Positions 26,709 through 34,926 of a stretch of DNA of 64,000 nucleotides are shown here, one piece after another (position 1 is the first letter of the stretch; each line of letters starts with the position of its first letter). Source of the stretch: Nocardia wallacei (GTDB lineage Bacteria; Actinomycetota; Actinomycetes; Mycobacteriales; Mycobacteriaceae). Position numbers and translations under genes: made by a program. The notes beneath the pieces were generated by a model. It was not told where the DNA came from and made no database searches. It worked only from the letters and a program-made list of their open reading frames with translations. The DNA lies in NCBI RefSeq assembly GCF_014466955.1, contig NZ_AP023396.1:6138001-6202000 (forward strand), given 5' to 3'.

Positions 26709-27239
26709 GCGGGTCGGGGGAACGAATTCAAGCCGGATGCACGCGATCCCAAACGCGTGCTGTTGCGCACCGGATTGCCGGAGGGCGTCTCGCGGGCGGA
26801 GATCACCTTTCGCGTGGGCGGCGGAATCCGGGGAACGCGCGTGGTGCGCCGATCCGAAGCGGAGTTCGCCCACCTGCGGACCGCCGTGGACGGTGTCTAC
26901 GAAGGTCCGTGGAGCGCGCCGGAACAGGTGACCCCGGCCGCGGCCACCCATTACATCGACCAGGCCGAGCAGCGAACGGCCCTGCGCGCGGCCGAGATTC
27001 AGCGGCACCGCGAGTCGATCGACCTGACCTGCCCGTGGTGTGCGCGGCCACGCACCTACATCGGTGTGCTCGGGTTCGTCACCGGCCATGCCGGGCTGCT
27101 CACCGACCATCCCAGCGAACTGGGCCAGCAGGTCGAGAAGCAACACGCCTACCGGTGCGACCGGTGCGGATCGATGCTGTACTTCGCCGACGGCTACCTG
27201 GCGCATCCGCTGCCCGGCCGCCCGGCGAACCCGTCCTGA
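26706..27239 (+). CDS. Conserved hypothetical protein with C-terminal Cys pairs
   Basis: 177 residues from the GTG at 26706, hydrophilic and without signal peptide. The C-terminal half holds CPWC (about 111-114) and CDRCGSMLYF (about 151-160), two CxxC pairs that could bind zinc in a ribbon. No family was recognised. A longer in-frame reading from a GTG at 26568 adds 46 residues with good codon bias but no ribosome site. The shorter start is favoured by the TATTCT box six bases ahead. It is divergent from the desaturase gene. Confidence 0.6.
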   Translation: MAGRGNEFKPDARDPKRVLLRTGLPEGVSRAEITFRVGGGIRGTRVVRRSEAEFAHLRTAVDGVYEGPWSAPEQVTPAAATHYIDQAEQRTALRAAEIQRHRESIDLTCPWCARPRTYIGVLGFVTGHAGLLTDHPSELGQQVEKQHAYRCDRCGSMLYFADGYLAHPLPGRPANPS

Positions 27240-27327
27240 ACGACCGCGTTTGCGCTCGAAAAGCAGGGCGAGGACGATGATTCCCGCGCAGTTCCGAAGC
27301 CCCGACAGTCCGCAGAACCGGAGACCG

Positions 27328-27642
27328 ATGGCACTTTCCGCACTGCTCACCAAGATCGTCGACTGGTTGCGCGCCGGATATCCGCACGGCGTGCCCGACA
27401 CCGACTACGTGCCACTGCTCGCCCTGCTGGCCCGGCGCCTGACCGAGGACGAGGTGCGTGCGGTCGCCGAGGAATTGATCGCGCAGGGCGCCCTCCCCGC
27501 CGACCGAGCCGACATCGGCGTCGGCATCACCAGGATCACCGACGCGATGCCCCGCGAGGCCGACCTGGCCCGCGTCCGCGAGCACCTCCTCGCCGGCGGC
27601 TGGCCCATAGACGACAACACCTGGCCAGGCACCCTCCCCTGA
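27328..27642 (+). CDS. DUF3349 domain protein
   Basis: 104 residues. MALSALLTKIVDWLRAGYPH, VPLLALLARRLTEDEV and ITDAMPREADLARVREHL fit the small helical DUF3349 family of mycobacteria and nocardiae, whose function is unknown. The ATG at 27328 follows GGAG at a spacing of about 4. An ATG at 27277 in frame would add 17 unrelated residues. Immediately after the stop the sequence becomes a C/A-rich tandem repeat. Confidence 0.8.
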   Translation: MALSALLTKIVDWLRAGYPHGVPDTDYVPLLALLARRLTEDEVRAVAEELIAQGALPADRADIGVGITRITDAMPREADLARVREHLLAGGWPIDDNTWPGTLP

Positions 27643-27948
27643 CCACCTCCGAACCAGCCACCCCGCCGCCACCACCCTGCCGCACACCTACGACCACCAC
27701 ACCAACACTCCCGCACCAACGGCCCAACGCACCCGCACCGCCACACACCAACAGCGCCACACACCCACACCCCACACACCAACGGCCCTACGCACCCGCA
27801 CTCCCACACACCAACGGCCCTACGCACCGCACTCCCACACACCGACAGCGCTACGCACCGCGCTGCCACAACCCAGCGGCGCGACGCACCTGCCGAGGCC
27901 GTCGACTATCGCCCCCGGGCACGCCGCTCAACATGCAGCGCGCCGCCT
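27643..27948. repeat. Tandem repeat, about six 31-32-bp units
   Basis: This gene-free gap between convergent genes is filled from about 27708 to 27890 by imperfect copies of a C/A-rich unit, roughly CCACACACCAACGGCCCTAC followed by GCACCGCACTC. Three central copies are nearly identical and the outer ones are degenerate. Unit lengths alternate between 31 and 32. No spacer-repeat alternation exists, so it is not CRISPR. Minus-strand readings encode only low-complexity Cys/Gly/Val/Trp protein and are not credible. Confidence 0.8.
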
Positions 27949-28569
27949 TCACTCCGCGAAAGACGCGAGCAGGTGGGGGTTGGCCAAGCCGCCTTCCAGG
28001 TGCGCGGCGTGGCCGACGCCGGGCAGGACCAGGCGGCGGGTGTTCAGGAACCGCGCGAGTGCCGTGACCGCGCGGTGGCGCGGGCCGGGCGAGAGTTCGC
28101 CGACGGAGAGCACGATGCGATCGGGGGCGGGGAGCGGAGTGGGCTCGAACGCGGCGAACATGGCGAACTCGGCGGCGACCGTCGCCCGTGTCGCGCGGGT
28201 GCGGCCGGGCTGCCACGCCGGGCCGTAGAGCGCGTGCCCGAATCCCTCGATTCCGCCCGAAGCCAGCCCGGCCGCCACGTGGTCCAGCAGGCCCGGGGCG
28301 AGTGAGCCCGCGGCGGGTTCGTGCAGCAACGCACCGGCCAGCGGCACCCCGCGGGCCGCCAGTTCCAGGCCGAGGGTCGCCCCGCCGCTGACGCCGAACA
28401 CGAAGGCGCCCAAGCACATCGGGGCGAGGAAGGCGATCTCGGTGTCCAGGTCCCCGGACTGCGGGCGGTCCGGGGCGAGCACCTCTGCGGTCCCGGACAG
28501 CGCGGCGGCCGTCGCGTCCCAGACCCGGGAATCGGTCGCGGCGCCGTGGATCAGGACGACACGTCTCAT
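27949..28569 (-). CDS. Alpha/beta hydrolase
   Basis: 206 residues, a compact alpha/beta hydrolase. [17 protein letters not shown] holds the oxyanion-side HGAAT loop (about 7-12), FGVSGGAT the nucleophile elbow (G-x-S-x-G type, Ser about 60), and [12 protein letters not shown] the catalytic His near residue 190. No lid domain, so substrates are probably small. The ATG overlaps the stop of the amidohydrolase-like gene upstream (ATGA), placing it as last gene of the cyclic-ureide operon. It might hydrolyse a pathway intermediate, but this is inference. Confidence 0.85.
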   Translation of the reverse strand: MRRVVLIHGAATDSRVWDATAAALSGTAEVLAPDRPQSGDLDTEIAFLAPMCLGAFVFGVSGGATLGLELAARGVPLAGALLHEPAAGSLAPGLLDHVAAGLASGGIEGFGHALYGPAWQPGRTRATRATVAAEFAMFAAFEPTPLPAPDRIVLSVGELSPGPRHRAVTALARFLNTRRLVLPGVGHAAHLEGGLANPHLLASFAE

Positions 28570-29252
28570 ACGCCGAGCACGGCGAGCAGTTCCGCCGAGG
28601 TCGCCACCGCGCCGAAGATGCCGCCCTGCATGGTCACCATACTCAGCGCCGCCTCGTGGTGCCGGCGCTCGGTCGCGCCCGTGCAGTCCGACAGCAGCAG
28701 GCATTCGTAGCCGCGGTCGTTGGCCTCGCGCATGGTGGTGTGCACGCACACGTCGGTGGTGATGCCGGTCAGCACGAGATGGGTGATGCCGCGGGTGCGC
28801 AACAACAGGTCCAGGTCGGTGGCGTAGAACGCGCCCTTGCCGGGCTTGTCGATCACCGGCTCGTCCGGCAGCGGCGCCACTTCGGGCACGATTTCCCAAC
28901 CGGGTTCGCCGCGCACCAGGATGCGCCCGCACGGGCCGACGCTGCCGATCTCGGCGCCGACGCGCGCCGAGCGCCAGCGCTTGTTGGCGGGCAGATCGGC
29001 CAGGTCCGGGCGATGCCCTTCGCGGGTGTGGATCACGGTGAGGCCGCGGCGGCGGGCCGCGGCGAGCACGCGCGCGGTCGGCTCCAGTCCGGCGCGGGTG
29101 AGAGCGAGGTCGTAGCCCATCCGGTCGACGTATCCCCCGGGCCCGCAGAAATCGGTCTGCCAGTCGATGAGCAGCAGTGCGGTGCGGGCCGGATCGACGG
29201 CGCCGTCGAACGGCCAGGCGTAGGGCCGCGCGGCCACGGTCGGCAGGGTCAT
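28566..29252 (-). CDS. Cysteine hydrolase, biuret amidohydrolase-like (isochorismatase family)
   Basis: 228 residues of the isochorismatase-like fold. The triad is D30 ([15 protein letters not shown]), K136 ([10 protein letters not shown]) and C169 ([16 protein letters not shown]). The spacing of these residues and the [14 protein letters not shown] segment match biuret hydrolase (BiuH), which cleaves biuret to allophanate and ammonia; ureidoacrylate- or triuret-type amidases are alternatives. Both ends overlap neighbouring genes by ATGA, between the NCS1 permease and the alpha/beta hydrolase. The neighbouring ring-opening amidohydrolase strengthens a cyanurate/biuret reading. Confidence 0.85.
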   Translation of the reverse strand: MTLPTVAARPYAWPFDGAVDPARTALLLIDWQTDFCGPGGYVDRMGYDLALTRAGLEPTARVLAAARRRGLTVIHTREGHRPDLADLPANKRWRSARVGAEIGSVGPCGRILVRGEPGWEIVPEVAPLPDEPVIDKPGKGAFYATDLDLLLRTRGITHLVLTGITTDVCVHTTMREANDRGYECLLLSDCTGATERRHHEAALSMVTMQGGIFGAVATSAELLAVLGV

Positions 29253-30547
29253 ACCCGAATCTCCTTGTCTCGAGCGGTAATCGCGCACGCGGCGGTGAAA
29301 ACGACCGCGGCGGTCAGCAGGCCCACCACGGCATCGGACAGCTGCGGCGCGCAGGCATGGGTGAGCAGCGCGGCGGCCGAACCACCGAACCACCCGGCGA
29401 ACGGCGGCCAGCGCAGCGCGCGCACCCGGCCGCGGGCGCCGAGACCGAAGCGCGGCAGGACGAGCTGGTCGAGAATGACCACCGCGCCGATCGGCGGCAC
29501 GATCACGCCCAGCAGATTCAGCCACTGCTCGAACCACGACCAGATCCCGGCGACCGCCAGAATCACCCCGGCCGTGCCGAGCACGATGGTGAGCCGCCGC
29601 ATCCGGCCGCGGGTGAGCTGACTCCAGCCGACCGCGCCGTTGTAGAGGCAGTGCGTGCACACCGAGCCGAGATTGACGAATACGAAGGCCACGGCCAGCG
29701 GCACCAGCAGTCCGCCGTGCTCGATGAGCAGGCCGAGAAAGTCGCCGCCGGCGGTGCCCGGATCTCGCGCGCCGCCGAGCGCGACGATCAGTCCGCCGAT
29801 GACGAGCGCGATCGTCTGCCCGATCGGGAAGGCCGAGAACGCCGCGAGGAAACCCTCGCGGCCGCTGCGCGACCACCGCGTGAAGTCCGCCGTCATCGTC
29901 CCCGAATCCACGAACGACGCGATGACCAGCGTGACCGCCGCGCCGAAGCTCATCACACCCGTGCCCTGGTAGGTGGTGGGCGAGGCGGGCGCGTCGGCGG
30001 CGGCCAGCCCGACGGCCACCAGGCCGAGCACCACGTAGAACGGCGCGGCGATCATGCCGATCACCGACAGCGCCCGGATTCCGAGCAGCGTGACGGCGAC
30101 GAACGCGACTCCGGTGCCGAGCGTGGTGAGTCGCTCGTTCCAGCCCAGGCTGTCGTGCAGGATCGCCCCGGCCATCCCGGTCTGGAAGGCGAACCAGCCG
30201 ATCACGACGGTCGCGAGGAAGCCGGACGGGATCGCGGCGGCGCGGCGGCCGAAGGTCTCCGCCGCGGTGAGCGCGAAATTCTTGCCCGTGCGTCCCGCGA
30301 GGTAACTCAGCGCGCCGACGTAGAGCATCAGGATCAGGCTGCCGGTCGCGATGGCGAGCATCCCGCGGCCGAAGCCGAGCGACGCCACGATCAGACCGCC
30401 GAAGATGGCGCAGGTCAGCACCATCGGGAACCCGAACCACACGGCCGAGACGGACCACAGTCCGCGCCGGTGCTCGGCGGGTACCGGTACGTCCTCGAAC
30501 TCCTCGATGCCCGGACCCGGCGTGCCGGTGATCGTGGTGGTGGTCAT
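29249..30547 (-). CDS. NCS1 family permease (cytosine/purine/hydantoin type)
   Basis: 432 residues with about 12 membrane segments. The NCS1 pattern appears as [20 protein letters not shown] in helix 1 and [15 protein letters not shown] in the helix 6 region. It is closest in appearance to CodB-like cytosine permeases. It likely imports a pyrimidine or cyclic ureide by cation symport for the hydrolases encoded with it. ATG at 30547; ATGA overlaps at both ends. Confidence 0.9.
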   Translation of the reverse strand: MTTTTITGTPGPGIEEFEDVPVPAEHRRGLWSVSAVWFGFPMVLTCAIFGGLIVASLGFGRGMLAIATGSLILMLYVGALSYLAGRTGKNFALTAAETFGRRAAAIPSGFLATVVIGWFAFQTGMAGAILHDSLGWNERLTTLGTGVAFVAVTLLGIRALSVIGMIAAPFYVVLGLVAVGLAAADAPASPTTYQGTGVMSFGAAVTLVIASFVDSGTMTADFTRWSRSGREGFLAAFSAFPIGQTIALVIGGLIVALGGARDPGTAGGDFLGLLIEHGGLLVPLAVAFVFVNLGSVCTHCLYNGAVGWSQLTRGRMRRLTIVLGTAGVILAVAGIWSWFEQWLNLLGVIVPPIGAVVILDQLVLPRFGLGARGRVRALRWPPFAGWFGGSAAALLTHACAPQLSDAVVGLLTAAVVFTAACAITARDKEIRV

Positions 30548-31590
30548 CGCCGCACCTCCGGCAGCTCGTATACGACGGTGATACTGCCGCCACCCGGACG
30601 GCCTTGATGCTCGGCGCCGCCGGAGACGTAGATCGCGCCGTCGCCCTTGAGCGCGGCGAGCAGACCGCCGACGGCGGCGCGGGCGTGGCGGGTGGCGTTG
30701 ACATCGGAGTCGGTGAGCATGGTGTGCCGGTGACCGCGCACCGCGCCCGACGGGTCGGCCTCGGCCTTGGCGAAGATCTGCCGCACGGTGCCGCCGCGCC
30801 GCGCGACCTCGTCGAGCAGTGCGGTCACCGCCGCGAGGTCGAGCGCGTCGGCCATCTCGCCGTGCAGTGCCCGCAGCGGATTGGCGGCCGCGGCGCTCTC
30901 GGCGACGACGAGGACGTGGCAGTCGTCGAGTTCGGCTCCGGCGCTTGCCGATGCCCGCGCCGACGATACCTCGGCGGTCCCCGCCAACGCCGCCGCCGCG
31001 GTGCCGGTATCGCATTCACCCAGCGCGACCGCGATCCCGAGCGCACTGGCCGCGCGGGAGCGGCCCATCGACTCGTAGGTGTCCTCGCAGACCGGCTCCA
31101 GCCCGGCGACCCGCAGCGCGGCGATCTTGGCTGAGGTCAGCAACGGACACTTCACCAGCACGAAATGCACGTCCGCGGCCGCGACACCGAGTTCGGAGAC
31201 GAGCTTGCCGACCGTCTCGGCGACGGCCGCGACCTGCGCGGGCCGCCCGATCTCCGCCGGGTCCAGCGCGCGGGTGCGTCCCGCGGCGGCGACCAGGCCG
31301 CGGTCGAATCCCGGATGCCGGGTCTCGTCGCGGACGAACAGGTTGACGTGCGGGCTCAGCACGCCCTCGGTGCCGCCGGAGAACACGGTGACCGCGGCCT
31401 CGGGCAACAGGGGTTCCCAGACCGCGGCGGCCAGGGTGCGGCTGAAGTCGTTGACGCAGCCGTTGCCCTCGGTCTTGCCGATGACGGCGACCACGTCGGC
31501 GGCGCGATGCCCGGCGGCGGTGAGCGCGGTCAGCGCGCGGACGTCGGCGGGACCGGCCGTGGGCACGGTGAGCAGGGTTATCGGGGTCAT
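30544..31590 (-). CDS. Ring-opening amidohydrolase (cyanuric acid amidohydrolase/barbiturase family)
   Basis: 348 residues with the threefold-repeat AtzD/TrzD/barbiturase architecture. Each repeat shows a Lys and a Ser: K39 (VIGKTEGNG) with S71 ([12 protein letters not shown]); K147 ([10 protein letters not shown]) with S232 ([11 protein letters not shown]); K275 ([10 protein letters not shown]) with S323 ([10 protein letters not shown]). The family hydrolyses cyanuric acid to carboxybiuret or barbiturate to ureidomalonate. Substrate cannot be decided from sequence, but the adjacent biuret-hydrolase-like gene favours cyanurate. Coupled by ATGA to permease genes on both sides. Confidence 0.9.
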   Translation of the reverse strand: MTPITLLTVPTAGPADVRALTALTAAGHRAADVVAVIGKTEGNGCVNDFSRTLAAAVWEPLLPEAAVTVFSGGTEGVLSPHVNLFVRDETRHPGFDRGLVAAAGRTRALDPAEIGRPAQVAAVAETVGKLVSELGVAAADVHFVLVKCPLLTSAKIAALRVAGLEPVCEDTYESMGRSRAASALGIAVALGECDTGTAAAALAGTAEVSSARASASAGAELDDCHVLVVAESAAAANPLRALHGEMADALDLAAVTALLDEVARRGGTVRQIFAKAEADPSGAVRGHRHTMLTDSDVNATRHARAAVGGLLAALKGDGAIYVSGGAEHQGRPGGGSITVVYELPEVRR

Positions 31591-32903
31591 GCGGAGGCGC
31601 TCCTGCGAGACAGCGGGCCGAGATGGTGGAAGGCGAGATTGAGGCCGAAGGCGACGATGACCGTGCTGGTGACGGCCCCGCCGAAGATGATCTCGGCCGC
31701 CGACGGCAGCCCGGAGTACACGCCGGGCGAGACGATCGGGATCATCCCGGCGCCCATCGCCAGCGACACGATCAGCAGATTGCCGCTGCCGGAGAAATCG
31801 ACCTTCGCGATGGTCGCGATGCCTACTCCGGCGACGGTGGCGAACATGACGAGGCTGACCGATCCGATCACCACGTCCGGCAGGCTCGCCACCAATTCGC
31901 CCATCTTCGGCGCCAGGCCCAGCGCGACGAGAATGCCCCCGGCCACCCCGGCGACCCGCCGGCTGGTCACGCCGGTCATCCGCACCAGGCTGACATTCTG
32001 CGCGAACACGGTGTCGGGGAACGAGGTCAGGAATCCGGCCAGCAACGCGGACACTCCGTCGGCGGCGAGCCCGCGAGCCAGCCGCGCGGGTGCCACACTC
32101 TCGCCGGTGGTCTCCGAGACGGCCAGCAGGTAGGCCGTCGACTCGGTATAGATCACCAGCATGACCAGGCACATCGAGATGATCCCGGCGACCGGGAAGG
32201 TCGGCGCGCCGAACAGGAACAGCTGCGGTAACCCGAACCAGCCCGCCCCGCCGACACCGGCGAAATCGGTCATCGAGAGCAGTGCGGCCACGCCGGTCCC
32301 GAGCACCAGGGCGATCAGCACCGCCGACTGCGCGAGCAGACCCCGGCCGTAACGCAGCAACGCCACGATCAGCAGCACGATGCCCGCCGCCAACGCCAGT
32401 CGCGCGCCACCGGCCGGTTGGTCACCGAAGATCATCGTGACCGAATTGCCGATCAGCGACAGTCCGATCATCGTCACCGCCGCACCCCGCACGACCGGCG
32501 GGAAGAACCGGATCAGCCGCGAGAACGGCACGGCGACAAGGACACCGAAGATACCGGCGGCGATCATCGCGCCGTAGACCGCGGACAGTCCGTACTCCTG
32601 GCCGATCAGGATCATCGGCGTGACCGCGGTGAACGACGCTCCGACCACGACGGGCATCCGCGCGCCGAGCAGGCGGCCGAGCCCGGCGGCCTGCACCACC
32701 GTGATCACACCGGCGACCAGCAGGTCTGCGTTGACCAGCACGGCCACGGTCGATTTCGCGAGGCCCAGCGCCGCCCCGAAAACGAGCGGCACGGTGACGC
32801 AACCGGCGTACATCACCAGCACGTGCTGCAGGCCGAAAAGTACTGTGCGCCAAGCGGACAGGTGGTGGGGTGGTGATTCGGTGCCGAGTGCGGCGGCGGT
32901 CAT
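31587..32903 (-). CDS. NCS2 family uracil/xanthine permease
   Basis: 438 residues, about 14 membrane segments. Signature stretches are LFGLQHVLVMYAGCVTVPLV at the first helix, VGASFTAVTPMILIGQ (helix 3), and FVTSFPDT-like FLTSFPDTVFAQN followed by VSLVRMTGVTSRRV. Members transport uracil, xanthine or urate with protons or Na+. First gene of the five-gene operon: ATG at 32903 with a perfect GGAGG five bases upstream. A GTATAC dyad, likely the GntR operator, lies 36 bases ahead of the start. Confidence 0.9.
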   Translation of the reverse strand: MTAAALGTESPPHHLSAWRTVLFGLQHVLVMYAGCVTVPLVFGAALGLAKSTVAVLVNADLLVAGVITVVQAAGLGRLLGARMPVVVGASFTAVTPMILIGQEYGLSAVYGAMIAAGIFGVLVAVPFSRLIRFFPPVVRGAAVTMIGLSLIGNSVTMIFGDQPAGGARLALAAGIVLLIVALLRYGRGLLAQSAVLIALVLGTGVAALLSMTDFAGVGGAGWFGLPQLFLFGAPTFPVAGIISMCLVMLVIYTESTAYLLAVSETTGESVAPARLARGLAADGVSALLAGFLTSFPDTVFAQNVSLVRMTGVTSRRVAGVAGGILVALGLAPKMGELVASLPDVVIGSVSLVMFATVAGVGIATIAKVDFSGSGNLLIVSLAMGAGMIPIVSPGVYSGLPSAAEIIFGGAVTSTVIVAFGLNLAFHHLGPLSRRSASA

Positions 32904-32938
32904 GCGGGCCTCCAGCGGACGAGCTATCTCACTGGAGA

Positions 32939-33023
32939 TTTGTATACAAAGAGTATTTCTACTGCGTTTCCATTGGTTCAAGCCGCGTTACGGCCCAGCA
33001 AAGCGCAAAGGTTTGTATACGAC
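32939..33023. promoter_or_regulatory. Two GTATAC-centred sites, candidate GntR operators
   Basis: TTTGTATACAAA (32939-32950) is a perfect 12-bp palindrome. TTTGTATACGAC (33012-33023) repeats its left two thirds and ends directly at the gntR stop codon. FadR/VanR-type GntR proteins bind short TTGTATACAA-like dyads. Both sites lie in the gap between gntR and the permease operon it presumably controls. Confidence 0.6.
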
Positions 33024-33668
33024 CTAGTCGTTTCGCAGGCCCGCCACCAATGCCTCATCCTTCGCGATGTGCTCACCCATCAGATAGCCGGCTTGGATCG
33101 GCGATCGGCCGAGGATCGCCTGGGCGATGGCCGCGTGATCGCTCCACGAACCGGCCGTGCGAGCCTCCAGCTGCTGATCGAAGATCCACGACACCCGCCC
33201 GAGGATCTGGCCGAGCATGATCTGGAGCTGATGATTGCCCGAAGCGCGCCCGACCAGCGTGTGGAATTGCACGATCAGCGCGGGCAGCTCGTCGGGCGCG
33301 GCGGTGCTGCGCCCCAGCTCGACGACCCGCCGCAGTTCGTCGGCGACCTCTCCCCCGCCTCGCTCGGCGGCCAACTGCGCCGCCAGCACCTCGAGACCGC
33401 GCCGCACCTGCACCAGCTCCAGCGCGGCCGCACCCGCGGTGTCCGACACCGTCGCGCCGCGATACCGGACCAGGGTCACGAATCCTTCACTGTGTAACTG
33501 CGACAACGCTTCTCGGATCGGCACTCGCGAAACCTCGAAGCGCCGTGCCAGATCCGTCTCGCGCAGCCGGTCGCCCGGCGCCAGACGCCCCGCGAGGATG
33601 TCCTCCCGCACCGCGTGCGCGATCGCCTCCCGCGGTGCCACTCCGATACTCTCTTCACCGGCGGCCAC
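33024..33668 (-). CDS. GntR family regulator, FadR subgroup
   Basis: 214 residues. A winged helix (about 12-75: AIAHAVREDILAGRLAPGDR, SRVPIREALSQLHSEG) is followed by an FCD-type helical ligand domain (VQFHTLVGRASGNHQL, AIAQAILGRSP). It likely represses the downstream permease/amidohydrolase operon until a ureide is present. The GTG at 33668 has a TACGCT -10-like box six bases upstream, the leaderless pattern. A GTG at 33641 with GAAGAGAG upstream is a second choice. Confidence 0.88.
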   Translation of the reverse strand: MAAGEESIGVAPREAIAHAVREDILAGRLAPGDRLRETDLARRFEVSRVPIREALSQLHSEGFVTLVRYRGATVSDTAGAAALELVQVRRGLEVLAAQLAAERGGGEVADELRRVVELGRSTAAPDELPALIVQFHTLVGRASGNHQLQIMLGQILGRVSWIFDQQLEARTAGSWSDHAAIAQAILGRSPIQAGYLMGEHIAKDEALVAGLRND

Positions 33669-33747
33669 GCCGAGAGCGTAGCGGCCGGCGGCGTGCCGGG
33701 GCCGCAGCTGCCATGATGGAAGGGCCGCCGGAACGGGGAGGATCGTC

Positions 33748-33957
33748 ATGCGTCTGATCTCGCTGCTGATGTTCGTGTGGTTGATCGTCGGAGTGGTGGC
33801 CGCCGGCCAGCGGGGCTATTTCACCCAGATGTCGCAGAGCTGCGGCGATTTCGGCACCATCGCGCTGAATGTGCTCGCCGGTCCGCTGAATTACCTCGGT
33901 GTCGACCCCAAGGTCACCGAATGCACACTCCCCGAACCCAGTTCGACGCCGTCGTGA
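33748..33957 (+). CDS. Small exported or membrane-anchored protein
   Basis: 69 residues. A hydrophobic segment at about 4-20 (ISLLMFVWLIVGVVAAGQRG) is followed by a polar domain containing SCGDFGTIALNVLAGPLNYL and a second Cys near the C-terminus (ECTLPEPSS). The two Cys may pair outside the membrane. GGAGG lies six bases before the ATG, strong evidence that this short gene is real. Similar small proteins occur in mycobacteria without known function. It ends 4 bases before the convergent esterase gene. Confidence 0.75.
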   Translation: MRLISLLMFVWLIVGVVAAGQRGYFTQMSQSCGDFGTIALNVLAGPLNYLGVDPKVTECTLPEPSSTPS

Positions 33958-33961
33958 CCGT

Positions 33962-34876
33962 TCAGCGCTCCCGTGCGACGTTGTCGAGGATGGTCTTCCA
34001 CGCGCCGGCCCAGGCCGCCGAGGCGGGCGCGGTGAACTCGGCGTGGCCCACACCGGGCAGGATCTGCAGATCCGTCGAATTCCCGGCGCGGGTGGCGGCG
34101 GCGACGTAGCGACGGCTCTGTTCGAGGTCCACTACCCGGTCGGCCTCCCCGTGCAGCGCGCTGACATGTATGCCGCGCGGCAGCTGTTCGATCGGGGACG
34201 CCGCCAGGTAGCGGTCGGGAACCTCGTCCGGGGTGCCGCCGAGCAGCTTGCGCACCGCCCCGTCGCGGCCGTTCCGCACCGCCAGCACCGGGTCCAGCAC
34301 CCCGGCCAGCACGGTGAGACTGCGGATCCGAACCGCTTGCCGGGCACCGGGATTCGCCGCGTGCCGCCCCGCCGCCAACGCGGCCAGATGGCCACCGGCG
34401 GAGTGCCCGGCCAGATGCACGCGCCGCAGGTCCAGCCGCCCGCCGCAACGCTGCTGGACCACGGTCGCCAGCGCCTCGACGGCCTGGTCGACGTCGGTGA
34501 GGGTGACCGGCCAGCCCCCGGCGCCGTTCACCCGCCGGTACTCGATGTTCCAGACCGCCACACCCTGCTGGGCCAGTGCCGTGGACTGCGGGGCGAACTG
34601 CGCCAGCGTCCGGTACTGCGCCCAGCTCCCGCCGTGGACCAGCACCACGACCGGATAGGGACCGCGACCGCTCGCGGGCAGGTAGAGATCACCGTAGGTG
34701 TCCGCGGCGTTCCCGTAGCCGATGCGCAGCGGCGTATCGGGTGTGGCGGGCGAGCCCGCGGCGACCACCTCGGGAGTCACCGGCTCGACCGCGCCGTATC
34801 CGGTGGTGAAGGCCACGGCCGCGGACACCGCCGCGACGGCCAGTGCCCGTAACCGGCCGCGCCTGGTTCTCAGCAC
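33962..34876 (-). CDS. Exported alpha/beta hydrolase (esterase/lipase, BD-FAE-like)
   Basis: 304 residues. The N-terminus has an Arg-rich start then a hydrophobic stretch (ALAVAAVSAAVAFTTGYGA), a signal peptide or anchor. VLVHGGSWAQ provides the HGG oxyanion loop, AGHSAGGHL the GHSAG nucleophile and LPGVGHAEF the catalytic His; HGEADRVVD supplies the Asp. Probably a secreted carboxylesterase acting on acyl groups at the envelope. The GTG at 34876 has GGAGG nine bases upstream; a GTG at 34894 is less well placed. Confidence 0.88.
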   Translation of the reverse strand: MLRTRRGRLRALAVAAVSAAVAFTTGYGAVEPVTPEVVAAGSPATPDTPLRIGYGNAADTYGDLYLPASGRGPYPVVVLVHGGSWAQYRTLAQFAPQSTALAQQGVAVWNIEYRRVNGAGGWPVTLTDVDQAVEALATVVQQRCGGRLDLRRVHLAGHSAGGHLAALAAGRHAANPGARQAVRIRSLTVLAGVLDPVLAVRNGRDGAVRKLLGGTPDEVPDRYLAASPIEQLPRGIHVSALHGEADRVVDLEQSRRYVAAATRAGNSTDLQILPGVGHAEFTAPASAAWAGAWKTILDNVARER

Positions 34877-34926
34877 GATCGGGCACCTCCGCACTCGGTG
34901 ATCACTCCCCCGGCAATCCTAGCCGC

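Noticed and set aside
27405..27869. Minus-strand ORF of repeated Gly-Val-Trp-Cys peptides
   Set aside because: Low-complexity readout of the C/A-rich array and antisense to the DUF3349 gene; no start signal.
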